DNA from: a bacterium
GTDB lineage: Archaea > Nanobdellota > Nanobdellia > Pacearchaeales > GW2011-AR1
Assembly: GCA_030588935.1 (NCBI GenBank)
Contig: JAUUWR010000030.1
Coordinates: 1 to 10,934, forward strand
DNA length: 10,934 nt
Reading direction: 5' to 3'
Shown piece by piece: positions 5,188 through 10,934 of this stretch; position 1 is the stretch's first letter, and every line of letters starts with the position of its first letter. Below the pieces are notes generated by a model. That model saw only the letters and a program-made list of their open reading frames with translations. It was not told where the DNA came from and did not search any database. The position numbers and the translations under genes are program-made.

Positions 5188-5817
5188 ATGAAAGCACTAA
5201 TAATCAACGGCTCTGGAATTTTATTAGATTCAGATTTAGCAGGGATTAGGCTTCTCTTGAGAGAATTAGGAAAAGAAAAAGAAATGTTGGAACAGAAACA
5301 AGAATATGATAAAATTAAGCAGGAAAAACCTTGGGGTTTGGACAATCTTGCTAAATTATATAAGGGGGTTTCTGAACAAGAGATCAACAAACTATCTAAA
5401 AAAATAGTTAAGGAAAAAATTAATCCAGATGCTAAAGAAATAATCAGCAAAATTAAAGAAAAAGGATATACAGTTGTTATTTACACAAGTGAATTAATTA
5501 ATATCTCAGATGCTTTGAAAAAAGAACTTGATTTAGATGAAGTTTATGGTAATGTTTTAGAATTCAAAAATGGAGTTGCGACAGGAAAATTAAAAGAAAA
5601 AGTAGACAGATATGACAGAGTTGAAAAAATCAAGCAATTTATTGAAAAAAATAATTTATCAAAAAAAGATGTTTATATTGTCGGGGAATCTGTTACTGCT
5701 ATTCCTTCAGCAAAATTAGGAACAATGATTGCATTTAATTCTGACTGTGATGAATTAAATAATATTGCACAACATAAAATTTCTAAATTAGATGGATTGT
5801 TAAAAATTCTTAACTAA
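5188..5817 (+). CDS. HAD-superfamily protein with degenerate active site (probable pseudophosphatase)
   Basis: The 209 residues follow the HAD layout: motif I region LIINGSGILLDSD (4-16), a helical cap, motif II VVIYTS (96-101), a motif III lysine region (about 144-149), and motif IV VYIVGESVTAIPSAKLGTMIAFN (162-184). Active members have DxD in motif I and GDxxxD in motif IV. Here motif I reads N-G-S and motif IV G-E-S-V-T, so the nucleophile, the acid/base and the main metal ligand are all replaced. The fold should form, but phosphatase activity is unlikely. The frame is intact and the gene starts one base after hisS, which suggests a retained binding or regulatory role. It converges on elp3 with overlapping stop codons. 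Confidence 0.8.
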   Translation: MKALIINGSGILLDSDLAGIRLLLRELGKEKEMLEQKQEYDKIKQEKPWGLDNLAKLYKGVSEQEINKLSKKIVKEKINPDAKEIISKIKEKGYTVVIYTSELINISDALKKELDLDEVYGNVLEFKNGVATGKLKEKVDRYDRVEKIKQFIEKNNLSKKDVYIVGESVTAIPSAKLGTMIAFNSDCDELNNIAQHKISKLDGLLKILN

Positions 5818-7202
5818 GATATCCTTTTCACCATATAAACCCCTTCATCATCTAATCCATAACCTAATTTTCTATAATAATTCCGAACCCCAACCCCTGA
5901 GATAACCTTTAATTCACCAACACCTGCCCCCTTAACAATCTTCTCAACTTCATTAAGAAGCTGTTTTCCCAAACCCCTATGTTGCCCCAATCTTTTAGAT
6001 TTTTCACCAATCTTAAGAGCTTGTCCATAAACATGCAATTCCCTAACAACCCCAGCACTATTAAAAATCCTTAACCTGCATAACCCAAACAAAATATTAT
6101 CTTTATTTACAATTTCCAAAAAATACTCTTCTCCTCTGCTTGCTTTATATTTTGTAATCTTCAACCCCAACTTATTATTAATCTTCTCCCCTTTCCTCAA
6201 ATCTCTAATAGCAAATCCAATTTCTCTAAATCTAATCTCCTTAATTCTATCTTTAACTTTCCTTTTCAATTCAGCGTCAATATCTCTCCTTAAATCAATT
6301 CTAATTATTCCTGCAACCAAATAATCAGGCGGAATTTCCCGCATAATTCTCATGACCCTGCAATAATTAGGAATTATTTTCATAATTTTAATTATCAATT
6401 TTTGAACTTGCTCTTTTGAATAAGGTTTATATTTGCCTTTTTCATGCAAGCCCACTAAGTCTGCTCCTTTAATAACCTGGCAAGGATAAATTTTTAATTG
6501 GTCTGGTTTAAATCTTTCATCTCTAAATAATTTTTTAAACATTTCTAAATCTTTTTTAGGATTGCTCCCAGGCAAACCAAGCATCATATGATAACCAACT
6601 TTAAACCCATTATTTCTCAATCTCCTGGTCGCCTCAACCACTTCTTTAACTCCATGCCCCCTATTAACAAACTTGTAAATTTTATCATCTAAACATTGCA
6701 CTCCTAACTCAACCCGTGTACAGCCAAACTCTAAAATTCTTTTAATGGTTTTTTCATTAATTGAATCAGGTCTTGTCTCAATACATAAAGCAACACATCT
6801 ATGACTTGCTTTTTCGTTTAATTTTTTTGCTTGTTCAAGCGTTTTAGAAGTTTTCTCATTTAATCCATCATAACATCTCTTTATAAAATTATATTGATAT
6901 TTTATAGGATATTCTAAAAAATTTCCCCCCATAATTATTAACTCAATTTTTTGAGTTGGATGATTCATTAATTTAAATGCCTTTAAACGGGATTTTATTT
7001 GTTCATAAGGATTATATTTTAATAAATTAGCACTAAGTACTGGAGGAGACTTAGGAGTATAAGACTGCGGAACATTTAACGAAGGACAATAAAGACATGT
7101 CCCATGCTTGCACTTCCGCGGCTTGCACATAACTGCGATTGGAGTCACACCTGCAAGTGTCTTGCTCGGCTTTCTAATTTCACCTTTATCTGGGATTTTC
7201 AT
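5814..7202 (-). CDS. elp3: tRNA uridine-34 carboxymethyl-forming enzyme Elp3 (radical SAM plus acetyltransferase)
   Basis: Elp3 modifies U34 of tRNAs at the C5 position, using acetyl-CoA and a radical formed from S-adenosylmethionine. Residues 31-39 (CKHGTCLYC) are the CxxxxCxxC iron-sulfur motif. MGGNF, ETRPDS and MLGLPG are radical-SAM core landmarks. The C-terminus is a GNAT domain with the acetyl-CoA loop LGQHRGLGKQLL (about 405-416) and YYRKLGYGL near the end. At 462 residues it is somewhat shorter than typical Elp3, the loss being at the N-terminus, as is usual for archaeal stand-alone forms. A TATA-like element 36 bases before the ATG gives a short leader. No other Elongator subunit is present; archaea work with Elp3 alone. 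Confidence 0.94.
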   Translation of the reverse strand: MKIPDKGEIRKPSKTLAGVTPIAVMCKPRKCKHGTCLYCPSLNVPQSYTPKSPPVLSANLLKYNPYEQIKSRLKAFKLMNHPTQKIELIIMGGNFLEYPIKYQYNFIKRCYDGLNEKTSKTLEQAKKLNEKASHRCVALCIETRPDSINEKTIKRILEFGCTRVELGVQCLDDKIYKFVNRGHGVKEVVEATRRLRNNGFKVGYHMMLGLPGSNPKKDLEMFKKLFRDERFKPDQLKIYPCQVIKGADLVGLHEKGKYKPYSKEQVQKLIIKIMKIIPNYCRVMRIMREIPPDYLVAGIIRIDLRRDIDAELKRKVKDRIKEIRFREIGFAIRDLRKGEKINNKLGLKITKYKASRGEEYFLEIVNKDNILFGLCRLRIFNSAGVVRELHVYGQALKIGEKSKRLGQHRGLGKQLLNEVEKIVKGAGVGELKVISGVGVRNYYRKLGYGLDDEGVYMVKRIS

Positions 7203-7232
7203 TTTATTTTTAACTTATTTTATTTTTTTACT

Positions 7233-7264
7233 TATAATATTTATCCGATAACTTAAGAGGTTTC
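7233..7264 (-). promoter_or_regulatory. elp3 promoter region, similar to a second copy at 9645-9675
   Basis: On the minus strand this stretch ends in GGATAAATATTATAAG, a TATA-like core about 36 bases before the elp3 start. The 32 bases match 9645-9675 at nearly every position, with one single-base gap. Weaker similarity continues upstream, into a gene end at the other site. The shared part extends beyond a TATA box, so it is either a duplicated promoter or a common regulatory site. Confidence 0.55.
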
Positions 7265-7294
7265 ATCTTTAGCGCTTGAGCTCCTCCTCTCTCT

Positions 7295-7372
7295 AGCTTA
7301 AGGTTTTTGTAAGATTCCAGTATTATTAAAATAGGCGAGCGAACAAAGTAAGCGAGCCCAATATATTCTATA
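7295..7372 (+). repeat. left arm of a long inverted repeat around the pilin-like gene
   Basis: About 75 bases match the reverse complement of 8026-8098 with few differences. They include a GC-rich 25-mer at 7334-7358 that differs at one base from its partner at 8038-8062. Its end contains short direct repeats (GCGAGC at both sides). The first 23 bases also match 2094-2116. Together with the right arm it brackets the gene at 7481-7897. The rest of the 278-base gap from 7203 to 7480 holds the elp3 promoter and the pilin terminator. Confidence 0.8.
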
Positions 7373-7440
7373 AATTATTAATTCATAACATAAAATAAAC
7401 AGAAATAAGGGTTTTTAGGGCTTTCCCTATCTACAAAAAT

Positions 7441-7480
7441 CCAAAATACAAAAATTAAAATTTAAAAATAAAAAATAAAA
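7441..7480 (-). terminator. U-rich terminator of the pilin-like gene
   Basis: Directly after the stop codon the minus strand reads as several T runs, including TTTTTT and TTTTT, without a strong hairpin. Runs of T are the usual archaeal intrinsic termination signal. Confidence 0.55.
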
Positions 7481-7897
7481 TTAAGCAACAACAGTTGTGT
7501 AGTCAGCAACATCACAGAGTTTTCCGTTTGATAAACGGCCTGCAATTTCAATTTTATCATCTAAAACTGCAACAGCATCTAAAGTAACTGACATACTCTC
7601 AAGTTCTTCCAACCCAGAAGCATCTGCCTCACTTGGTTCTGTTGTTCCAGCAACAATAACTTTAATTTTATCTAAACTTGCAGTTCCTACACCTCTTGTT
7701 ACAGTTATATTTGCATCAGCAGCTTTTACTGTGCCAAGATCCAAATTCAAAACTATACATTCTGTCCCACCAGCAACCTCTTCTGCACTTTCTGTAACTG
7801 TGCTTCTAATAACCTGCCACACAATTACAATTGCTGCAAGAACCAACAGGATAATCAAGACTACTGTAATAATTTGCGCTTGCGCTTTTTTATCCAT
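7481..7897 (-). CDS. archaeal type IV pilin-like secreted protein, 138 aa
   Basis: The N-terminus MDKKAQAQIITVVLIILL is a class III (prepilin-type) leader: a short basic stretch, KKA then Q as the likely cut site, and a hydrophobic segment to about residue 30. A prepilin peptidase would cut before the hydrophobic segment, which then packs into a filament core. The outer domain (31-138) is rich in A, T, V, D and E, with strand-like segments and two cysteines (47 and 128) that could form a disulfide. A near-perfect AAAGGAGGT precedes the ATG, and a strong TATA box lies further up, so high expression is likely. No pilus ATPase or membrane platform gene is present. It could be a pilin, an archaellin-like subunit or another filament or surface protein. 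Confidence 0.78.
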   Translation of the reverse strand: MDKKAQAQIITVVLIILLVLAAIVIVWQVIRSTVTESAEEVAGGTECIVLNLDLGTVKAADANITVTRGVGTASLDKIKVIVAGTTEPSEADASGLEELESMSVTLDAVAVLDDKIEIAGRLSNGKLCDVADYTTVVA

Positions 7898-7960
7898 CTT
7901 AATAACCTCCTTTCACTCCTCTTTTTACAATTATTTATTAATTAACCGAAGGAAAAGTAG

Positions 7961-7971
7961 TTTATAAATAT
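7961..7971 (-). promoter_or_regulatory. TATA box for the pilin-like gene
   Basis: ATATTTATAAA on the minus strand lies about 70 bases before the ATG, which predicts a transcription start near 7938-7942 and a leader of roughly 40 bases. The leader carries the strong Shine-Dalgarno GGAGG at 7907-7911. Confidence 0.6.
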
Positions 7972-8025
7972 TTTTGTTTTGGTTTTTTGCATATTTTCCT
8001 AAAATATTTATGATTTTATATAAAT

Positions 8026-8098
8026 ATTGAATCTATTGGCTCGCTCACTTTGTTCGCTCGCCTGTTTTATAATACTAGAATCTTACAAAATATTAAGT
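8026..8098 (-). repeat. right arm of the inverted repeat around the pilin-like gene
   Basis: This arm mirrors 7295-7372, including the GC-rich 25-mer at 8038-8062 and GAATCTTACAAAA at 8078-8090. It lies in the 308-base gap between the pilin-like gene and gltX. That gap also holds the pilin promoter, and just after gltX an AT-rich stretch with T runs on the minus strand (8160-8180) that may terminate gltX. No gene is seen in the gap. Confidence 0.8.
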
Positions 8099-8205
8099 TA
8101 CTCAGAAGAGAAGCTTAAGATATTCATTGTAGAGCTTAACAAATTTAACAGATATTAGATAAAAGAAAAATTTGAATTAGCAAAGCTCCCAGATTTTTAA
8201 TAATA

Positions 8206-9402
8206 TCATTTATTAAACCTATCAAGAACTTCAAAAAAATCTTTCTTATTAATGACTTTATCAACTTCACTCAAGCCCCTTTGCTCAACAAACTTCCAAA
8301 ATGCTTCTGGTTTATAACCCTTTTTTTTAAGAGAAGCTGCAGTCGGCAATCGAGAATCATCCCACCCCTTATATTTTCCTAATTTAATTCCCTGCCTCAT
8401 CTTTGAAGCAGAAATTGCTAGTCCCTGAAAATGAATTCTTCCAATATAACTATCCCAAGGATATTTTCTCCCAAAAACTTTGTAAATCATCTTCTGCCTT
8501 TCAGCATTATCTCTATGCTCTTTACCTCTTATCATATGCGTAATCCCCATTTCAATATCATCAACTGGAACAGCAAGATTCATCAAAGGCCAAACCCTGT
8601 ATTTATTTCCCTGCAAAGCATGTTTTGTCTCATTAATCCGAGCAAGAGGAAAATCCCTCATAGCAGGGTTTTTATGCTTTAAATCAGACTTAAATCTCAA
8701 AACAGCCCCCCCCTGCTTATACCCTTTTTTATCTAACATTTTCCTCCACCTTTTTAAATTTTCTTTAACACTCAAATTCCTACAAGAACAGGCTTTCTTT
8801 TCCAACAATAATTTTTTAAATTCCTCTTTATCACAATCACAAACATAAGCAGATTGTTTATTCAAAAGTTTCTCAGCATATTTATAATATAAATTCATTC
8901 TTTCTGACTGTATCACAATTTTAACTTTATTATCACACAGCCATTTTGATTCTTGCTCAATCATTTTGTAAGCTGGTTTGTAAATATTATCAGGATTTGT
9001 ATCTTCTATCCGGACATAAAATTTCCCCTTATATTTTTCTGAATAAAGAAAATTAGGACCAATTGTTAAAATATGCCCAAGAGTAAGAGCCCCGCTTGGT
9101 GAAGGCGACATTCTGGTCACCACTTTCCCTTTCTTTGCTTTAGGCAAAGGAGGAAGCCCTTTTCTTTCAGGCCTATGTCCAACTAATCCTTGCAGTTTTT
9201 CAAACTCTTTCCTCTGTTCCTCAACAGATAGTTTATTAATCTCCTTTAAAACTTCATTTATCTTAAGCATGGCATTCTTAATTCCTGTTCTTTTCAATCC
9301 TTCTTTAAACAAACTATTAATGACTGGTCCTGTTGTAGCTTTTCCATTGTGTTCAATTGCATTCTTAAGCACATATGCCCTGATTGTTTTTTTGTTTATC
9401 AT
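8206..9402 (-). CDS. gltX: glutamyl-tRNA synthetase, archaeal type, lacking the anticodon-binding domain
   Basis: The start is the ATG at 9402, 18 bases after the tRNA; an upstream in-frame ATG would translate the tRNA itself. Residues 1-75 are the helical N-terminal domain of archaeal GluRS (KNAIEHNGKA, then KLSVEEQRKEFEKL). The catalytic core follows: SPSPSGALTLGH (99-110, HIGH box), RIEDTNP (131-137), four cysteines at 188, 190, 205 and 207 that fit a zinc site, and SASKMRQGI (331-339, KMSKS-like). The protein ends at 398 (FEVLDRFNK), where archaeal GluRS normally continues with two beta-barrels for about 170 more residues. Nothing resembling them is visible downstream. It may be a truncated enzyme, half of a split synthetase, or a paralogue with another acceptor. 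Confidence 0.9.
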   Translation of the reverse strand: MINKKTIRAYVLKNAIEHNGKATTGPVINSLFKEGLKRTGIKNAMLKINEVLKEINKLSVEEQRKEFEKLQGLVGHRPERKGLPPLPKAKKGKVVTRMSPSPSGALTLGHILTIGPNFLYSEKYKGKFYVRIEDTNPDNIYKPAYKMIEQESKWLCDNKVKIVIQSERMNLYYKYAEKLLNKQSAYVCDCDKEEFKKLLLEKKACSCRNLSVKENLKRWRKMLDKKGYKQGGAVLRFKSDLKHKNPAMRDFPLARINETKHALQGNKYRVWPLMNLAVPVDDIEMGITHMIRGKEHRDNAERQKMIYKVFGRKYPWDSYIGRIHFQGLAISASKMRQGIKLGKYKGWDDSRLPTAASLKKKGYKPEAFWKFVEQRGLSEVDKVINKKDFFEVLDRFNK

Positions 9403-9419
9403 TTTTGTAGAGATTTTTA

Positions 9420-9502
9420 CGCCAGGAGTGGGAATCGAACCCACAAGTCCAAGAGGACAATCGCGTATCAAACGATCGCGTTTACCATTCCGCCATCCTG
9501 GC
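9420..9502 (-). tRNA. class II tRNA with anticodon GAT (unusual)
   Basis: The cloverleaf is complete. Acceptor GCCAGGA pairs with TCCTGGC, the D stem is GCG/CGC, and the anticodon stem ATCGT/GCGAT has loop TTGATAC. A long variable arm GTCC-TCTT-GGAC precedes the T arm GTGGG-TTCGATT-CCCAC. Discriminator base is G; CCA is not encoded. The long variable arm is that of tRNA-Leu or tRNA-Ser, and G73 fits Ser, but the anticodon reads GAT, an isoleucine anticodon. Shifting the loop to give TGA (Ser) breaks the stem and puts U at position 37. The frames that cross it on both strands confirm the sequence. A TATA-like ATTTAAATATTT lies about 30 bases upstream. It probably shares a transcript with gltX. 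Confidence 0.85.
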
Positions 9503-9526
9503 GCAATTATCTAAACCAATCGAAAC

Positions 9527-9538
9527 ATTTAAATATTT
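9527..9538 (-). promoter_or_regulatory. TATA-like box for the class II tRNA and gltX
   Basis: The palindromic AAATATTTAAAT on the minus strand is centred about 30 bases upstream of the tRNA 5' end. It is followed by no other start, so it should drive the tRNA and, by read-through, gltX. Confidence 0.55.
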
Positions 9539-9562
9539 CGAATTATTAGTATTATTAATTCA

Positions 9563-9612
9563 AAAGGATAATCGCGTATCAACTTATCGGGTTCAACCAT
9601 TCCATCGAACCC
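9563..9612 (-). pseudogene. partial copy of the class II tRNA (D arm to variable arm), two adjoining hairpins
   Basis: Minus strand: GGAATGGT, CGAT and TTGATACGCGATT are shared with the tRNA at 9420-9502 in the same order, so the part from the D arm to the variable arm is duplicated. Acceptor and T-arm sequences are absent. The copy folds instead as two abutting hairpins, GGGTTC/GAACCC (9589-9594 with 9607-9612) and GATAA/TTATC (9567-9571 with 9584-9588), each with a 12-base loop. A promoter-like element at 9645-9675 would start transcription just before it. It may be a decayed tRNA or a tRNA-derived small RNA. Confidence 0.6.
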
Positions 9613-9644
9613 TTTTTATTTTTTATGATATTTTATTTCTTAAC

Positions 9645-9675
9645 TATAATACTTATCTGATAACTTAGGGGTTTC
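9645..9675 (-). promoter_or_regulatory. promoter-like element, second copy of the elp3 promoter region
   Basis: These 31 bases match the elp3 upstream region at 7233-7264. The TATA-like TAAGTATTATA would put a transcription start near 9620-9625, immediately before the tRNA-like hairpins. The element overlaps the stop codon of the small gene at 9665. Confidence 0.5.
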
Positions 9676-9871
9676 TATCATTGCCTTTAAGCATCTCATC
9701 TCTCGAGCTCAATATCTTCTCTAATTTATTCAGCTTTTCATCTTTAATAAATTTTCTCTTATTTAAATAACTTCTAAGTTTGGAACTAATATATCCTATA
9801 TAAAATATAATGGGAGATAAAACAACTACCCCCATCATATAATTAGGAATTTCGATATTAATATTTGCCAT
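9665..9871 (-). CDS. small single-pass membrane protein, 68 aa
   Basis: The start codon lies one base after the scpA stop, so the gene is translationally linked to scpA. Residues 11-29 (YMMGVVVLSPIIFYIGYIS) form one membrane segment, followed by a basic and then charged helical tail that would face the cytoplasm. I recognise no family. Its position suggests a link to chromosome segregation or merely co-expression. The last 15 codons and the stop overlap a stretch that is also present, diverged, upstream of elp3. Confidence 0.65.
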   Translation of the reverse strand: MANINIEIPNYMMGVVVLSPIIFYIGYISSKLRSYLNKRKFIKDEKLNKLEKILSSRDEMLKGNDRNP

Positions 9872-9872
9872 T

Positions 9873-10829
9873 TTACTCTAATTCATCCCCAAACCCTGTA
9901 ACCCCTTCAATTCTCTCTTCTCTCACAACATCTTCAAATAATTGGGCAACTTCTCTTGCAATTTTCCTTATTTCTTCTTGTCTTCTCTTATCCAATTCTA
10001 CTGCTCCCAATTCCTCTCTCATCTCGCCAATATCTTCCTCAAGCTCCTCAATAAAATTATCTTCATGCTTTTTAAAATATTCATATAAATAAATCCAAAT
10101 CTCATCTAGGTGCTCCTGCTGTTCTAACTGTAACTTTTTGCCCTCGCTTAAATGCAATAAAGGCAAAAAACAAGCTAATCTTTCTACTCTTTCTTTCCCA
10201 GCCAACTCAGAATAGCCTATTTTATTCAAATGTTTATCAGGGCTAACTGCTCTTTTCTTGATAGCAGTAAGAACTTTTGCATAAAACTGTTTAATCCTAT
10301 CCTTTAAATCAACTCTTCTAAAACTTGGAAAATCAATCTCAGAAAGTTTCTTAGCTCTCTTAACAGCAACCTCTCTCTTAATTCTCCTTGACTCTGTATT
10401 AATTGCCTTGTCTAATGCAGCCATTAACTCAGGCAAAGTAACTCTTCTTGCCCTCGGCAAAGGAGTCCTTGGGATTAAAACAGGCAGTTCATTTTCATCT
10501 ATTTCAATCCTCTCAACAACATATCTCTCCTCTTCTTTCCTGCCAAACAAAATTTCATCAATGCTTTTAATATGCTTATTAAGCAGGAATTCTGACTTGA
10601 TTCTCAAAAGCAATGCTGCTGCAAGCAAAACTTTGCTGGAAATATAAAAATCAGTGTCTTCAAACTCGGCGATTTTCTCAAAATACTTTCCAGTCAGCAA
10701 AACAATATCAATATCCCAAGGATCTAATTGCTCACTATGAATCAACTCGTAAATAATAGCATGCCAGTCTGGCTTTCTGCTGGTAATTATATCATAAAAC
10801 TGATTCTGCCCTATTTTTTCCTCTTCCAT
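9873..10829 (-). CDS. scpA: segregation and condensation protein A (kleisin)
   Basis: ScpA is the kleisin that bridges the two heads of an SMC dimer in the complex that compacts and separates chromosomes. Residues 20-82 carry the family N-terminal helices (DWHAIIYELIHSEQLDPWDIDIVLLTGKYFEKI region and ISSKVLLAAALLLRIKSEFLL), which contact the SMC neck. A variable basic middle follows. The winged-helix part is around 205-250 (RVERLACFLPLLHLSEGKKLQLEQ). Beyond it lies an acidic helical extension (about 255-318, many E/D/R) longer than is typical. A TATA-like run 24 bases before the ATG and the lack of a Shine-Dalgarno suggest a leaderless message. No smc or scpB is in the window. Confidence 0.9.
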   Translation of the reverse strand: MEEEKIGQNQFYDIITSRKPDWHAIIYELIHSEQLDPWDIDIVLLTGKYFEKIAEFEDTDFYISSKVLLAAALLLRIKSEFLLNKHIKSIDEILFGRKEEERYVVERIEIDENELPVLIPRTPLPRARRVTLPELMAALDKAINTESRRIKREVAVKRAKKLSEIDFPSFRRVDLKDRIKQFYAKVLTAIKKRAVSPDKHLNKIGYSELAGKERVERLACFLPLLHLSEGKKLQLEQQEHLDEIWIYLYEYFKKHEDNFIEELEEDIGEMREELGAVELDKRRQEEIRKIAREVAQLFEDVVREERIEGVTGFGDELE

Positions 10830-10847
10830 ATATGTCTATCATTAGAA

Positions 10848-10857
10848 AGTTTTTAAA
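10848..10857 (-). promoter_or_regulatory. TATA box for scpA
   Basis: GTTTAAAAAC on the minus strand is centred about 24 bases upstream of the scpA ATG, consistent with a leaderless transcript. The remaining bases to the right edge of the window are AT-rich and show no gene. Confidence 0.45.
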
Positions 10858-10934
10858 CTCTTTTATCTTATTTATAATCACTACTCAAAGTAAAAAGCTT
10901 AAGAATATCATTTTTAAAGCGTAATATTTATAGA

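Noticed and set aside
4346..5450. Three minus-strand frames opposite hisS and the HAD gene
   Set aside because: They are shadows of AT-rich coding sequence, with F/S/L/I-rich products and no motifs.
7295..8098. CRISPR array or insertion sequence
   Set aside because: There are only two arms in inverted orientation, no regular spacers, and no transposase or Cas gene.
9403..9471. Upstream in-frame ATG that would add 23 residues to GluRS
   Set aside because: The added residues are a translation of the tRNA at 9420-9502; the ATG at 9402 gives the normal archaeal GluRS N-terminus.
9269..9549. Two plus-strand open frames across the tRNA
   Set aside because: They are antisense to gltX and the tRNA, and contain the familiar false peptides produced by tRNA sequence (such as SGNRTHKS).

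Overview
The window is very AT-rich and looks archaeal. It has archaeal-type GluRS, Elp3 and a ScpA kleisin, a pilin-like protein with a class III leader, TATA-type promoters at the expected distance from tRNA and protein starts, and U-rich terminators. Short proteins, tight packing and trimmed enzymes suggest a reduced genome such as a DPANN archaeon (Pacearchaeota/Woesearchaeota-like); this lineage is inferred from gene character, not from a search.

Layout. (1) 1-1369, + strand: the C-terminus of a DNA methyltransferase, then six tightly packed small genes. Two are ribbon-helix-helix-like, each followed by a tiny acidic protein, and the two acidic proteins look paralogous. An 18-nt promoter-like element occurs twice here (542-559 and 1319-1336, one mismatch). 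(2) 1370-1612: no convincing protein gene. It holds three hairpins and two copies of a GC-rich 12-mer, a candidate structured RNA. (3) 1613-2056: a basic protein of unknown function. (4) 2201-2827, - strand: a rhomboid protease. (5) 2999-5817, + strand: tRNA-His, a frameshifted short hisG, hisE, hisS and a HAD-fold protein whose catalytic aspartates are gone. (6) 5814-7202, - strand: elp3, converging on the HAD gene. (7) 7203-8205: a pilin-like gene bracketed by long inverted repeats, part of which recurs at about 2.1 kb. (8) 8206-9502, - strand: a class II tRNA that reads as anticodon GAU, followed by a GluRS with no anticodon-binding domain. (9) 9563-9612: a partial copy of that tRNA, behind its own promoter-like element. 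(10) 9665-10829, - strand: scpA and a small membrane-protein gene.

How the genes fit together. Most of the window concerns tRNA supply and use: tRNA-His with HisRS, tRNA wobble modification by Elp3, GluRS and the odd class II tRNA. HisG and HisE catalyse only the first two steps of histidine synthesis; no later enzyme is visible here. The least ordinary items are the RHH/acidic gene pairs beside the methyltransferase with the nearby structured RNA candidate, the tRNA-His/hisG/hisE/hisS/pseudo-HAD cluster, and the class II GAU tRNA with its partial copy.
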